From NCBI GenBank assembly GCA_900544445.1, contig UQVK01000083.1, positions 1 to 18,301 on the forward strand: DNA of 18,301 bases. The letters are read 5' to 3'. The notes beneath the pieces were generated by a model. The model did no database searches and was not told where the DNA came from. It saw nothing but the letters and a program-made list of their open reading frames with translations. Made by a program: the position numbers and the translations under genes. Origin of the DNA: an uncultured Lachnospiraceae bacterium (lineage in GTDB: Bacteria > Bacillota > Clostridia > Lachnospirales > Lachnospiraceae). Below are positions 5,580 to 13,778 of the stretch, one piece after another. Within the stretch, counting starts at the first letter, position 1. Each line of letters opens with the position of its first letter.

Positions 5580-8282
5580 TCAATTTCCTATCTCCAACAG
5601 CTTCAGCGCCAGCCCCACACTTCCCACATGATAGCCGCTGCAGGCATAGATCCCGCAGCCCTGCTCATCCACCGCCACGAGAAGGGGCAGCAGGTCGGGA
5701 GCGACATACATCCTTCTGGCAACGGGCTCCGCATTTTCCAGGCCTTCGTCAAAATAGACCTCCGCCGTTTCAAAAGTGTCGACCGTTCGCTTCAGAAGCG
5801 GATTTTCCAGGGAAGCCGGGGAATCCGCCGCAAGGATGAGGCGGCAGGAAAGGTGTTCCATCCGCTCTTTTTCGGCGGGCAGCTCGTTCAGCACATGCTC
5901 CGTGGGCTCCTTTCCCTCTTCCACAAAAATCAGCAGACTCTTCGCGCCGGTCAGAAGGGACGCGGATTCCACCGCGTTCCCCCTGCCATCCGTCAGGGTA
6001 AAGGCAGGCAGGGGACTTTTCACCAGCAGATCCTTCAGCTCCGGCCTGCGCAGCTTCATTTCCAGCGTCCTTTCCTCCTCCTCCTTCAGACGGAAGCGGA
6101 TGATGGAAGCGTACTGGCTGCCGCCCGGCATCCGGTTCGTGATGATCAGACGATAGGTTCCGCCTTTCAGGAGCAGCTCCATCCTGCCGTTTTCCGGATG
6201 AATTCCTTCATAATTTAAGGTTTCATATCCCATCCCGACAAGCCTGCCGATCGTCCAGGTCTGGGCATAGGTCCAGGAGTCCTCCGACGATGTCAGAAGA
6301 AGCAGGCGGGCGGAAGTGCTGCCGCTGTGACTCCGGTCTGCGAAGACCTCTTCGCCCTCTTTGACTCCGCTTCCGGTCTCTCCCTCCACTCCGGGAATCT
6401 CGCTCCAGCCATCATTGGTCAGGTATTCCGCCTGTCCTGTGACAGGATTCAGGCGGGCGGGGATGCCGAGGGTTCGGCAGACAGTCACAAACAGCGTGCG
6501 CTTTCCCGTCTCATCCGCCCAGAGACCGCGCAGGGCTGCCGGAGGGGTAATCTTCAGCGTGCCATAATCCTCCTGTGGCAGATACTTCAAATGAACCTGT
6601 TCCCATTCCCAGATGCGCTCCGGCTGCTCCCGGAAGGCCGCCTGTTCCTCCTCAGAGAAAAATGCCTTTATCGCCGGGGCAAAGGCGGTCAGTTCCTCCA
6701 GACCGATACGGGGACAGAGGCAGCAGCGCACAAAAGTCTCCCGGCTGGAAACGGAATCAGCTTCTTCTCCGGATGCTTCCCTTCTCTGAACGTCCGGAAA
6801 AAGGGGCGCAAGCTGCCTCAGCTGTTCCTGCAGGATCTCCGGCTCCAGATCCCGGAAATCCTTGTCCGACAGGGAATGCAGAAGCTCCCTTCTCTCCTGT
6901 TTCCAGTCTTCTCCGTCCAGAAACTCCTTCAAACCGGCCACATTTCCTCTTGCGCGAAGAAAAATATCCGCTTCGCCGGGATACCTCTCAGCCGCGCGGA
7001 TCGCATCCTCACGAAAGGCTAAAAGTTTCCTTTCCCGTGCGGCATCCGCCGTCTTCAGCCGTGCCCTACCGACGACCTTCTGCGCGGCATCCGGCACGGG
7101 CCAGGGAGTCGCTCCATCCTTCGGCGCACGGATTTCCAGTTCCGTCCATTTCTCTTCCGCGTCGTTGCCATTTCCCGACGTTGATCCGGGCTGTCCGGAA
7201 GGCTTCCGCTCTGGCACCGTCCGCCCGGACGGCATATTCTCCGGCGTTTCCGTCAGATTCAGACTGACTTCCCTCTCTTCCGCCCTGACAGGCGTCTCCG
7301 CACACAGACCATCCTTCCAGGCGCGCACCAGAACATCTCCCAGCCCCATGGTGAGGCTGGCCGTCCCGTCCGCTCCCGTGGTCAGCGTGAGCACGCTGCA
7401 AAATTCCGCCATGTTCAGGATCTCAACGCTCACGGAAGCACCCGGTATGGGATGATTTTCTCCATCCGCCACTCGGATGCGGAGCTTTTTGGTTTCCGCA
7501 TAATGCTCCGTCACATTCAGGAAACGCACACAGCCGTCCCTGCCCGCAATCTGTTTTTCCACACCGTAATCCGTGAAGGTACGTGCATATACCAGAACCG
7601 CTCTCGTGGCCGCGTTGGTAAACCAGCCCCTGTCCAGCACCTCCTCCGGCTCGCAGGCTCCCAGGAAATGCCAGGTTCCCTCCACATAAACCTCCACCCA
7701 GGCGTGATTGTCGTCGCAGTGCGCCCAGCGGGGCACGTACACCTGTCTGGCCGGAATCCCCACGCTCCTCAGCACGGATACCAGGAAGGTGGATTCCTCC
7801 CCGCAGCGTCCGCTTCCGGAACGATAGACGGAAAGCGGCGACTGGGTGCGCTCGTCGCTGGCCTCATAGGAAGCCTGGGAAGCGCACCAGTAATTGACTG
7901 CGAGCACCGCCTGCGTTTCATCCAGCCCCTGAATCAGCGGAGACACCTGCTCCTGAAAAAAGGAACGGCAGTCCACGATTTTCTCTGAATTGATCCGGTA
8001 CCAGGCCACGTCATGCAGAAAAATTTCCTCCGGAAGGGCAGCGCAGCGCGCTTCCGTCCTCCGCAGGGAAGCGGCGTGGGCAGCGTAACGGTAAAACAGA
8101 TCAAAATCATAGGTAAAGGCATCTGACAGGGGCATGAAGCCATAATAAAACTGCAATAACTCCCGTATTCCTTCAGGACAGGCTGAAAGCTGCTCTGAGA
8201 CCGCTTCTCCTGTTTTCCCCAGCAGAGGAAGGCGGTTTGTAAAAGCGGTTTGCGCGTAATGCGTAAAATTATCTGAAAACAT
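5580..8282 (-). CDS. Large transglutaminase-like protein with a degenerate second copy and thioredoxin-fold-like C-terminus
   Basis: A 900-residue protein. Residues about 135-225 form a transglutaminase-like (papain-fold) core: Cys160 in SGRCGEESTFLVSVLRSVGIPAR, His193 in DDNHAWVEVYV, then WHFLGACEPE. It should act as a cysteine protease or acyltransferase. Residues about 262-345 look like an Ig/carboxypeptidase-regulatory fold, followed by a Gly/Ser/Pro linker (350-375) and a helical region (405-570). Residues about 575-630 repeat the core (RTLFVTVCRTLGIPAR), but the position matching Cys160 is not cysteine. A second beta domain (about 670-745) leads to a thioredoxin-fold-like end (752-900) without a CxxC motif. 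There is no signal peptide or membrane helix, so it is probably cytoplasmic. The start at 8282 has AGGGAG correctly spaced. It is the third gene of the ABC exporter operon, 102 bases after the second. Substrate is unknown. Confidence 0.82.
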   Translation of the reverse strand: MFSDNFTHYAQTAFTNRLPLLGKTGEAVSEQLSACPEGIRELLQFYYGFMPLSDAFTYDFDLFYRYAAHAASLRRTEARCAALPEEIFLHDVAWYRINSEKIVDCRSFFQEQVSPLIQGLDETQAVLAVNYWCASQASYEASDERTQSPLSVYRSGSGRCGEESTFLVSVLRSVGIPARQVYVPRWAHCDDNHAWVEVYVEGTWHFLGACEPEEVLDRGWFTNAATRAVLVYARTFTDYGVEKQIAGRDGCVRFLNVTEHYAETKKLRIRVADGENHPIPGASVSVEILNMAEFCSVLTLTTGADGTASLTMGLGDVLVRAWKDGLCAETPVRAEEREVSLNLTETPENMPSGRTVPERKPSGQPGSTSGNGNDAEEKWTELEIRAPKDGATPWPVPDAAQKVVGRARLKTADAARERKLLAFREDAIRAAERYPGEADIFLRARGNVAGLKEFLDGEDWKQERRELLHSLSDKDFRDLEPEILQEQLRQLAPLFPDVQRREASGEEADSVSSRETFVRCCLCPRIGLEELTAFAPAIKAFFSEEEQAAFREQPERIWEWEQVHLKYLPQEDYGTLKITPPAALRGLWADETGKRTLFVTVCRTLGIPARLNPVTGQAEYLTNDGWSEIPGVEGETGSGVKEGEEVFADRSHSGSTSARLLLLTSSEDSWTYAQTWTIGRLVGMGYETLNYEGIHPENGRMELLLKGGTYRLIITNRMPGGSQYASIIRFRLKEEEERTLEMKLRRPELKDLLVKSPLPAFTLTDGRGNAVESASLLTGAKSLLIFVEEGKEPTEHVLNELPAEKERMEHLSCRLILAADSPASLENPLLKRTVDTFETAEVYFDEGLENAEPVARRMYVAPDLLPLLVAVDEQGCGIYACSGYHVGSVGLALKLLEIGN

Positions 8283-8316
8283 ATAATTCTCCCTTCCATT
8301 ATAAATTAAGCCTCTT

Positions 8317-8325
8317 TTATCCACA
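8317..8325 (+). promoter_or_regulatory. Perfect DnaA-box 9-mer
   Basis: TTATCCACA matches the DnaA consensus exactly and lies in the 102-bp gap between the second ABC gene and the transglutaminase gene. It is a single site, and could be chance or a DnaA titration/regulation site. Confidence 0.3.
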
Positions 8326-8384
8326 GGTTCCCGAAAAATTTGTGAAAAAATCCCCAAATGCGGAACAGTCTGTGAATACAGCAA

Positions 8385-10313
8385 TCATTCCAGTTCAATA
8401 ATCTCATGATATAAATCCGCATACCTGCCGCCTGCGGCGAGCAGCTCTTCGTGGGTGCCGCGCTCGATGATGCGCCCCTTTTCCAGCACCATGATGGCGT
8501 TGGATTTGCGGACGGTGGAAAGCCGGTGAGCAATCACGAAGGTGGTCCGGTTTTCCATCAGCGCGTCCATGCCCTCCTCGATATGCCGCTCTGTTCTGGT
8601 ATCCACGGAGGATGTGGCCTCGTCCAGAATCAGAATGGGCGCACGGGAAATGGCGGCGCGGGCGATGTTCAGAAGCTGGCGCTGTCCCTGCGACAGGTTG
8701 GCGCCGTCATTTTCCAGGACCGTATCATAGCCATGCTCCAGCTGTTCGATAAAGGAATGGGCCGAAGCGATCTTCGCGGCCTCCACCACCTCTTCGTCCG
8801 TGGCGTCCAGCCGCCCATAACGGATGTTTTCCCGAACCGTCCCGGTGAAAAGATGGGTGTCCTGCAGCACCATGGCGATGTTCTTTCGCAGGAAGGAACG
8901 GTCGATTTTCTCAATGGGAACGCCGTCGATGGTGATCGTTCCCTCCTGAACGTCATAAAACCGGGACAGCAGGTTGGTCACCGTGGTTTTCCCCGCGCCG
9001 GTGGAGCCCACAAAGGCGATTTTCTGGCCGGGCCTGGCATAGAGAGAAAGGTCGTGCAGCACGGTAACTTCCGGCGTATAGCCGAAATTCACATGATCGA
9101 GGACCACATAGCCGTCGATTTTCTTCAGAGGAACAGGATCATGGTCCGGCTCTTCCGGCGGGGTATCCAGCACCTCAAAAACCCGCTCCGCTCCGGCAAG
9201 AGCCGAAAAAACCGTATTCATCTGCATGGAAACCTCGTTGATGGGCCGGTTAAACTGCCGGGTGTAGTTCAGGGATACGGTAAGGCCTCCCACGTCGAAG
9301 CGCCCCACGGCCACCAGAACGCCTCCCACACAGGCGGAAACGGCATACACCATGTTGCAGAGCTGGTGCGTCACCGGGCCGAGGATGCCGGAACGGAACT
9401 GGGCCTGCTCCTGGGCGGCACACAGGTTGTCGTTCAGCCAGGAAAATTCATCCAGCGCCACATCCTCATGGTTGAACACCTTGACCACCTTCTGGCCGGA
9501 AATGGTCTCCTCCGTAAAGCCGTTCAGCATGCCAAGCCCCCGCTGCTGCCGGGAATAGGCCTTCTGTCCCTTCTGCATGATCACTTTGCTCATCCAGGTC
9601 AGAAGCGGCGTGGCAATGATGGTGATGGCGCCGAGCACCGGACTCGTATAGAGCATCAGCACGATGGTTCCCAGGATGGTGATGGCGCCGGAGATGATCT
9701 GAATCAGCGTGGTGTTCAGCATCTCCCCGATGGTATCGATATCGTTTGTAAAGCGGGACATGATATCCCCAGCCGCATGGGTGTCGAAATAGCGGACCGG
9801 AAGACTCTGCAGCCGGTCAAAAAGCTCCGAACGCATGCGCACCAGCGTGCGCTGCGAGGCCTGCAGCATCAACCTCTGCTGTAGCCACTGGGTAATCACG
9901 GAAACGGCATAAATGACGGCCAGCAGACAGAGCCAGCCCGCAAGCCCTAAAACCCTTGCCGCAAGATCGGAGGAATCCGCATCATAATAGATGAACCGGT
10001 TGATGATCGGACGCAGCAGGTAGGAGGCCGCAAGCGAGGTAACCGTATAGAGCAGGGAACAGAGGATCGCCGTCACAATCAGCGCTTTTTCTCCGGCGAT
10101 ATAACGGAGCAGCCTTCCCACAGACGCCTTCAGGTTCTTCGGACGGCCGGATGCGGCCATGGCGCGGTCGCGGCCGGCGTTTCTTCCCACGTCCATCTGC
10201 CTTTTTCCACCGCCCGAACCGCTCATGCCGCCCACGCTTCCGCCCGTCAGGCCGCCATATTTCGCCTCCAGGCGCGCGTTTCGTTCTTCCTTCCGGACAG
10301 TCGCTTCATTCAT
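8385..10313 (-). CDS. ABC exporter half, catalytic-site subunit (TM288/BmrD/LmrD-like)
   Basis: A 642-residue half-transporter with an N-terminal six-helix export domain (about 68-370) and a C-terminal ATPase (about 400-642). It is predicted to pair with the upstream gene product to expel drugs, lipids or peptides. Motifs are Walker A GSTGAGKT at 436-443, Q-loop LQDTHLF, Walker B ILILDE ending at catalytic Glu565, and H-loop His596 (VIAHRLS). The signature is LSQGQ (540-544) instead of LSGGQ, as in TM288. The cytoplasmic N-terminus (20-55) is an unusual Gly/Ser-rich basic stretch before the first helix. The ATG at 10313 has a perfect AAGGAGG 6 bases upstream. It overlaps the end of the preceding gene by 8 bases (ATGAATGA), which indicates translational coupling. 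Substrate cannot be inferred. Confidence 0.93.
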   Translation of the reverse strand: MNEATVRKEERNARLEAKYGGLTGGSVGGMSGSGGGKRQMDVGRNAGRDRAMAASGRPKNLKASVGRLLRYIAGEKALIVTAILCSLLYTVTSLAASYLLRPIINRFIYYDADSSDLAARVLGLAGWLCLLAVIYAVSVITQWLQQRLMLQASQRTLVRMRSELFDRLQSLPVRYFDTHAAGDIMSRFTNDIDTIGEMLNTTLIQIISGAITILGTIVLMLYTSPVLGAITIIATPLLTWMSKVIMQKGQKAYSRQQRGLGMLNGFTEETISGQKVVKVFNHEDVALDEFSWLNDNLCAAQEQAQFRSGILGPVTHQLCNMVYAVSACVGGVLVAVGRFDVGGLTVSLNYTRQFNRPINEVSMQMNTVFSALAGAERVFEVLDTPPEEPDHDPVPLKKIDGYVVLDHVNFGYTPEVTVLHDLSLYARPGQKIAFVGSTGAGKTTVTNLLSRFYDVQEGTITIDGVPIEKIDRSFLRKNIAMVLQDTHLFTGTVRENIRYGRLDATDEEVVEAAKIASAHSFIEQLEHGYDTVLENDGANLSQGQRQLLNIARAAISRAPILILDEATSSVDTRTERHIEEGMDALMENRTTFVIAHRLSTVRKSNAIMVLEKGRIIERGTHEELLAAGGRYADLYHEIIELE

Positions 10314-12036
10314 GTCCTTCCTCCTTCTGCGAATAATAGATTTCCTGATAAGCCGCACAGCTTTGGATCAGCTCCTCGTGGGTTCCGCACGCAACGAGAC
10401 GCCCCTCGTCCATAACGAGGATCTTGTCCGCATCCATCACAGAAGAAATACGCTGCGCGATGACGAGCTTGGTCACATGGGACAGCCGCGTCCGGAAGGC
10501 CCTGCGGATGGCCGCGTCCGTGGCGGTATCCACAGCGCTTGTGGAATCGTCCAGAATCATGATCTTCGGCTTTTTCAGGAGGGCGCGGGCGATGCAGATC
10601 CGCTGTTTCTGACCGCCGGACAGATTGCCGCCGCCCTGCCCGATCTGCGTTTCATAGCCATCCGGAAAGGATCGGATAAAGCTGTCCGCCTGGGCGATCC
10701 GGCAGGCCTGCACAAGCGCCTCATCGGACGCCTCCTCATTTCCCCACCGCAGATTTTCCGCAATGGTTCCTGAAAAAAGCGTGTTTTTCTGCAGCACCAC
10801 GGCCACGCTCTCCCGCAGCTCATACAGGGAAAGTTCCTTCACGTTGATGCCGTCCACCAGCACCTCCCCGGCATCCGGATCATACAGACGGGGAATCAGA
10901 GACACAAACGTGCTTTTTCCCGAACCGGTGGAGCCGATAATGCCGACGAATTCTCCCGGTTCCATTTTCACACTGATGTCATCCAGCACCGGCGCCCCTG
11001 TGTTCTTAAAATACCGGAAGGACACGTTTCGAAATTCAATGCTGCCCTTCTCCACATGGCAGTCCCGCCTGGAGGCATTTTCGTCACTGATGTCCGGCAC
11101 AGTATTCATCACCTCGCTGAGACGGCGGTTGGAAGCGGCCGCCCTCGTTCCCTGCAGAAAGATGTTCGCCAGAAAATTTAACGCGGTCAGCACCTGGGAA
11201 AGGTAGGTGATAAAAGCGGTCAGGGAACCGATTTCCATGCCGCCGATCATGATCTGCCGTCCGGCCACCCACACCACCACCAGCGTGGTCACATTGATGG
11301 CAAGCGCGGAAACCGGCTGCATCAGGATCATCATTTTCAATGCGGCAATGCTCTTATCCATCAGAGATGTGTTGATTTTCCGGAATTTTTCCTTTTCATA
11401 TTCCTCACGGACGAAGGACTTGATCACCTTTTCATTGGTGATCGTCTCCCCGATTCCGGTGTTCAGCGTGTCGATCCGCTCCTGCATGACGGTATAGCGG
11501 GGGGATGCGGTTTTGATGATGAGAAAGGTGGCGATTGCCAGAAAGGGCAGAACGATCAGAATCACCATGGCGATTTCCGCATTCAGCTGAAAGGACATGA
11601 CCAGCGCGCCCACCAGCATGACCGGGCTTCGGAAAAAGCCGCGCATCAGCGTCTGGAGGAAGGTCTGCACCTGAGTGATATCGTTGGTAACACGGGTGAT
11701 CAGAGAACCGGTGGAAAAGCGATCGATATCCGAAAAGGAGAAGGTCTGGATCCGGGCAAAGGCGTCCCGACGAACGCCCGCCGCCACCCGGGCGGATCCC
11801 CGGACTGCAAAAAATGCTCCCAGCACGCCGAAGGCCAGCATGGCGGCCGCGATCAGCAGCATGTAAACTCCGTTTTCCAGAATGTATGGGATATCCCCGC
11901 TGGCGGCTCCCTGATCAATGATGTTGGCATTGATGAACGGCAGGATGAACTCTCCGGCCGCTTCCAGTGTCATGAAGATGGGCGCCAGCAGGAAGCAGTA
12001 CCAGTGTTTTTTGATGTGTTCCTTATATTTTTTCAT
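10306..12036 (-). CDS. ABC exporter half, degenerate-site subunit (TM287/BmrC/LmrC-like)
   Basis: First gene of the operon, 576 residues: export-type membrane domain (about 10-300) and ATPase (about 330-570). Motifs are Walker A GSTGSGKST at 368-376, Q-loop LQKNTLF, a canonical LSGGQ signature (472-476) and Walker B IMILDD. The residue after the Walker B aspartate is Asp497 instead of the catalytic Glu, and the H-loop histidine is replaced by Gln528 (VIAQRIS). The same pair of changes is known from TM287-type subunits. Its own ATP site is therefore expected to bind but hydrolyse poorly, while the other composite site, made from the partner's Walker motifs and this LSGGQ, drives transport. The start at 12036 has GGGAGGGAG 6 bases upstream. 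A strong promoter lies at 12082-12111. Confidence 0.93.
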   Translation of the reverse strand: MKKYKEHIKKHWYCFLLAPIFMTLEAAGEFILPFINANIIDQGAASGDIPYILENGVYMLLIAAAMLAFGVLGAFFAVRGSARVAAGVRRDAFARIQTFSFSDIDRFSTGSLITRVTNDITQVQTFLQTLMRGFFRSPVMLVGALVMSFQLNAEIAMVILIVLPFLAIATFLIIKTASPRYTVMQERIDTLNTGIGETITNEKVIKSFVREEYEKEKFRKINTSLMDKSIAALKMMILMQPVSALAINVTTLVVVWVAGRQIMIGGMEIGSLTAFITYLSQVLTALNFLANIFLQGTRAAASNRRLSEVMNTVPDISDENASRRDCHVEKGSIEFRNVSFRYFKNTGAPVLDDISVKMEPGEFVGIIGSTGSGKSTFVSLIPRLYDPDAGEVLVDGINVKELSLYELRESVAVVLQKNTLFSGTIAENLRWGNEEASDEALVQACRIAQADSFIRSFPDGYETQIGQGGGNLSGGQKQRICIARALLKKPKIMILDDSTSAVDTATDAAIRRAFRTRLSHVTKLVIAQRISSVMDADKILVMDEGRLVACGTHEELIQSCAAYQEIYYSQKEEGHE

Positions 12037-12081
12037 CCGGTTCTCCCTCCCCTGCCGTTTCAAAAAAAATACCTTTTGATC

Positions 12082-12111
12082 ATTATAAACGAATGCCGTT
12101 CTTTTTTTCAA
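12082..12111 (-). promoter_or_regulatory. Promoter of the ABC exporter-transglutaminase operon
   Basis: On the minus strand, TTGAAA (12106-12111), an 18-base spacer and a perfect TATAAT (12082-12087). It lies about 45 bases before the first ATG. Confidence 0.7.
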
Positions 12112-12135
12112 GAAGTCAAATCGGACGGAATTTTC

Positions 12136-12164
12136 TTGTAAACAGCGCCGCCGCAGGTTATACT
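12136..12164 (+). promoter_or_regulatory. Promoter of the membrane-anchored hypothetical gene
   Basis: TTGTAA (12136-12141), a 17-base spacer and TATACT (12159-12164). It starts about 25 bases from the divergent operon promoter, so one regulator could control both. Confidence 0.65.
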
Positions 12165-12242
12165 GATTTCATCAAAACCGTACAGAATCTTCCGCGGCCC
12201 TGTCGGCCGTATTTGCCCAAATTTTTTCGGAAAGGAGCCGTC

Positions 12243-13052
12243 ATGAAAAACGACATGCCGCCCCGTCATAAAACGCTGAAAAAAGTCATTGCCGCCGCCC
12301 TCCTGCTCCTGACCGCAGCAGCGGTATTTTTCATCTGGTACTATCTGCGAACCTGGCCTCTGCGCTTTCATGCAGAGTTCGACGCTTTTTTCGGGAAAGG
12401 AAACTGGGAACAGATCTCTTCTGAAACAAAGGAAAGCCTCATATACTCCGTTTATCATCGTTCCACGAATCCTTCCCTTTCCGGTGAGCGCCCCGGCAAA
12501 TTCCATGAGTGGGACATCGCCTTTACCAACCCCGGCGGAGAAACGGAAATCTGGACCATCTCCGATCACACCATGCGGATCAATCAGGACAAATACTGGC
12601 TTCTCAGCCCCAAACGTTACTCCGCCAGACAGGCCCTCACACAGGAGCTGATGGATCTGTCCTTCGGTATGGCAGGGCAGCAGGTTCTGGATGAAATTCT
12701 GCGCGACATTCTTCCGGAGCAGGAAGCGGACTGTATCAATGTGGAGATTTCCTACCGGAACGGGAATCCGCCTCCGGGCATGTACAGCCGACTGAGCCGG
12801 CAGTCCTGGTTTAATGTGGAGCAGATCAGCGCCTCCGAATACCTGAAGACGGATCTCTATGATTTTTATATCCGTATCCTTGCCTATGACTACAGGGTGG
12901 AAAAGCTCACGCAGGAAGAACAGGAGCACCTGTTTGGAAGCCTTGCGGAAATAGAAGAGGCGCTTCAGAAAGCCTTCGGCGCCTATGCGGACTATGATAT
13001 CTATCTCGGAGAAGGATATACGGCGGAATATTCCGGGGAACTGGCGGATTAA
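12243..13052 (+). CDS. Membrane-anchored protein of unknown function
   Basis: Not recognised as any named family. The 269-residue protein has a short basic N-terminus, one hydrophobic helix at about 12-35 (VIAAALLLLTAAAVFFIWYYL) and then a hydrophilic domain of about 230 residues, probably outside the cell. The helix has no lipobox cysteine and no clear cleavage site, so it is probably an uncleaved anchor. The domain is rich in aromatic and acidic residues (FHAEFDAFFGKGNWEQIS, TEIWTISDHTMRINQDKYWLLSPKRY), has one Cys (164) and ends acidic. The start at 12243 follows AAGGAG by 5 bases and a good promoter. A terminator-like hairpin lies just after the stop. It diverges from the ABC exporter-transglutaminase operon, which may indicate a shared envelope role, but this is only positional. 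Confidence 0.75.
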   Translation: MKNDMPPRHKTLKKVIAAALLLLTAAAVFFIWYYLRTWPLRFHAEFDAFFGKGNWEQISSETKESLIYSVYHRSTNPSLSGERPGKFHEWDIAFTNPGGETEIWTISDHTMRINQDKYWLLSPKRYSARQALTQELMDLSFGMAGQQVLDEILRDILPEQEADCINVEISYRNGNPPPGMYSRLSRQSWFNVEQISASEYLKTDLYDFYIRILAYDYRVEKLTQEEQEHLFGSLAEIEEALQKAFGAYADYDIYLGEGYTAEYSGELAD

Positions 13053-13066
13053 CAGATCAATCTCAT

Positions 13067-13084
13067 AAGCCGTCCGGCTTTTTT
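13067..13084 (+). terminator. Short intrinsic terminator
   Basis: AAGCC, loop GTCC, GGCTT, followed by TTTT, starting 14 bases after the stop codon at 13052. The stem is only 5 bp but position and T-run fit. Confidence 0.5.
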
Positions 13085-13198
13085 CTATCAGGGCGTCCAC
13101 GATCCGCCCAATCTGTTATCTTTTCCGGCCTGTCCGGATCTTCATTCCAAAAATCCTTAAAAACTGTGAACTTTTCAGGAAAGGGGAATACATATAGG

Positions 13199-13671
13199 AT
13201 GAATGCTGAAAGCAGCTGTATAAAGCGCTGCATCCGGCGGATCTGGACGCGACGGAGGAAAACATCAGTAACGTGACCATCCAGAATATTCTTCTGGATC
13301 AGAGTTACAACGAACAGATAAAACTGCACGGCCGAACCCGTGAGGCCGTTCTGGAAACCATCCGTATCTGCAGAGACAGGAATATTTTAAAAGATTATCT
13401 GGAATCCAGAGAACAGGAGGTTGTAAATATCATGATGACATTATTTGATGAAGAATATATCCTGAAAACCTATATTGAACAGGAAAAAAGGGATGCTGCT
13501 GAGAAAGCTGCCGAGGAAGCCGCGAAACAGGCGACCAAAAAAGTCCAAAAAGAAACGGCTCAAAAACTATATCAAAAAGGAACGTCTGTAGCGGATATCG
13601 CCGATGCCATGAGCGTGACTGAAGAAGAGATAAAACAATGGCTGGGACTGATCTCGTCTCATCCGCATTGA
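13199..13671 (+). pseudogene. Rpn-family recombination-promoting nuclease (PD-(D/E)XK) remnant lacking its nuclease core
   Basis: Rpn proteins are DNA endonucleases often labelled as putative transposases. From about 13209 the frame reads KQLYKALHPADLDATEEN, then ISNVTIQNILLDQSYN, which matches the usual N-terminus. It then jumps straight to EQIKLHGRTREAVLETIRIC and YLESREQEVVNIMMTLFDEE, which belong to the C-terminal third. The middle, which should carry the PD-(D/E)XK catalytic residues, is missing, with the junction at the Tyr-Asn codons near 13306-13311. The natural ATG at 13199 is one base out of frame with this reading, so the start is also frameshifted. A GTG at 13273 opens a 132-codon frame, but no ribosome site is correctly spaced. 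The end keeps the Lys/Ala-rich coiled region and the DIADAMSVTEEEIKQWL helix. Inactive as a nuclease; expression is unlikely. Confidence 0.75.
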
Positions 13672-13778
13672 AATACAGTATGAACTGCGCGTCTGTCAGT
13701 CCTCCACTTCTGGCCGAAGCCAGCAGATACACACTTCCGTTTTTGGAAACGTAAATACTGTATCCGCCATTGCTATAT

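Noticed and set aside
8283..8326. Separate promoter for the transglutaminase gene (TATAAT at 8298-8303, minus strand)
   Set aside because: The -35 position (CTGTGG) is poor, and the predicted start site would fall inside the ribosome site.
8451..9884. Long plus-strand open frame (477 codons) opposite the ABC exporter gene
   Set aside because: His/Gly-rich antisense shadow of a clearly coding GC-rich ABC gene; no domain signature.
12108..13100. Minus-strand open frame opposite the membrane-anchored protein
   Set aside because: The plus strand has promoter, ribosome site, membrane anchor and terminator; the minus frame has none of these.
13055..13140. Minus-strand fragments NEDPDRPEKITDWADR and VDALIEKSRTAYEIDL in two adjoining frames, possibly a decayed small gene
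   Set aside because: Looks protein-like but too short and frameshifted; I cannot name a family, and it overlaps a plausible terminator.
13673..13763. ATACAGTAT / ATACTGTAT inverted repeat 73 bases apart, with an open minus-strand reading of a beta-rich peptide
   Set aside because: Arms are short and self-similar, there is no insertion-sequence hallmark, and the peptide frame has no usable start.
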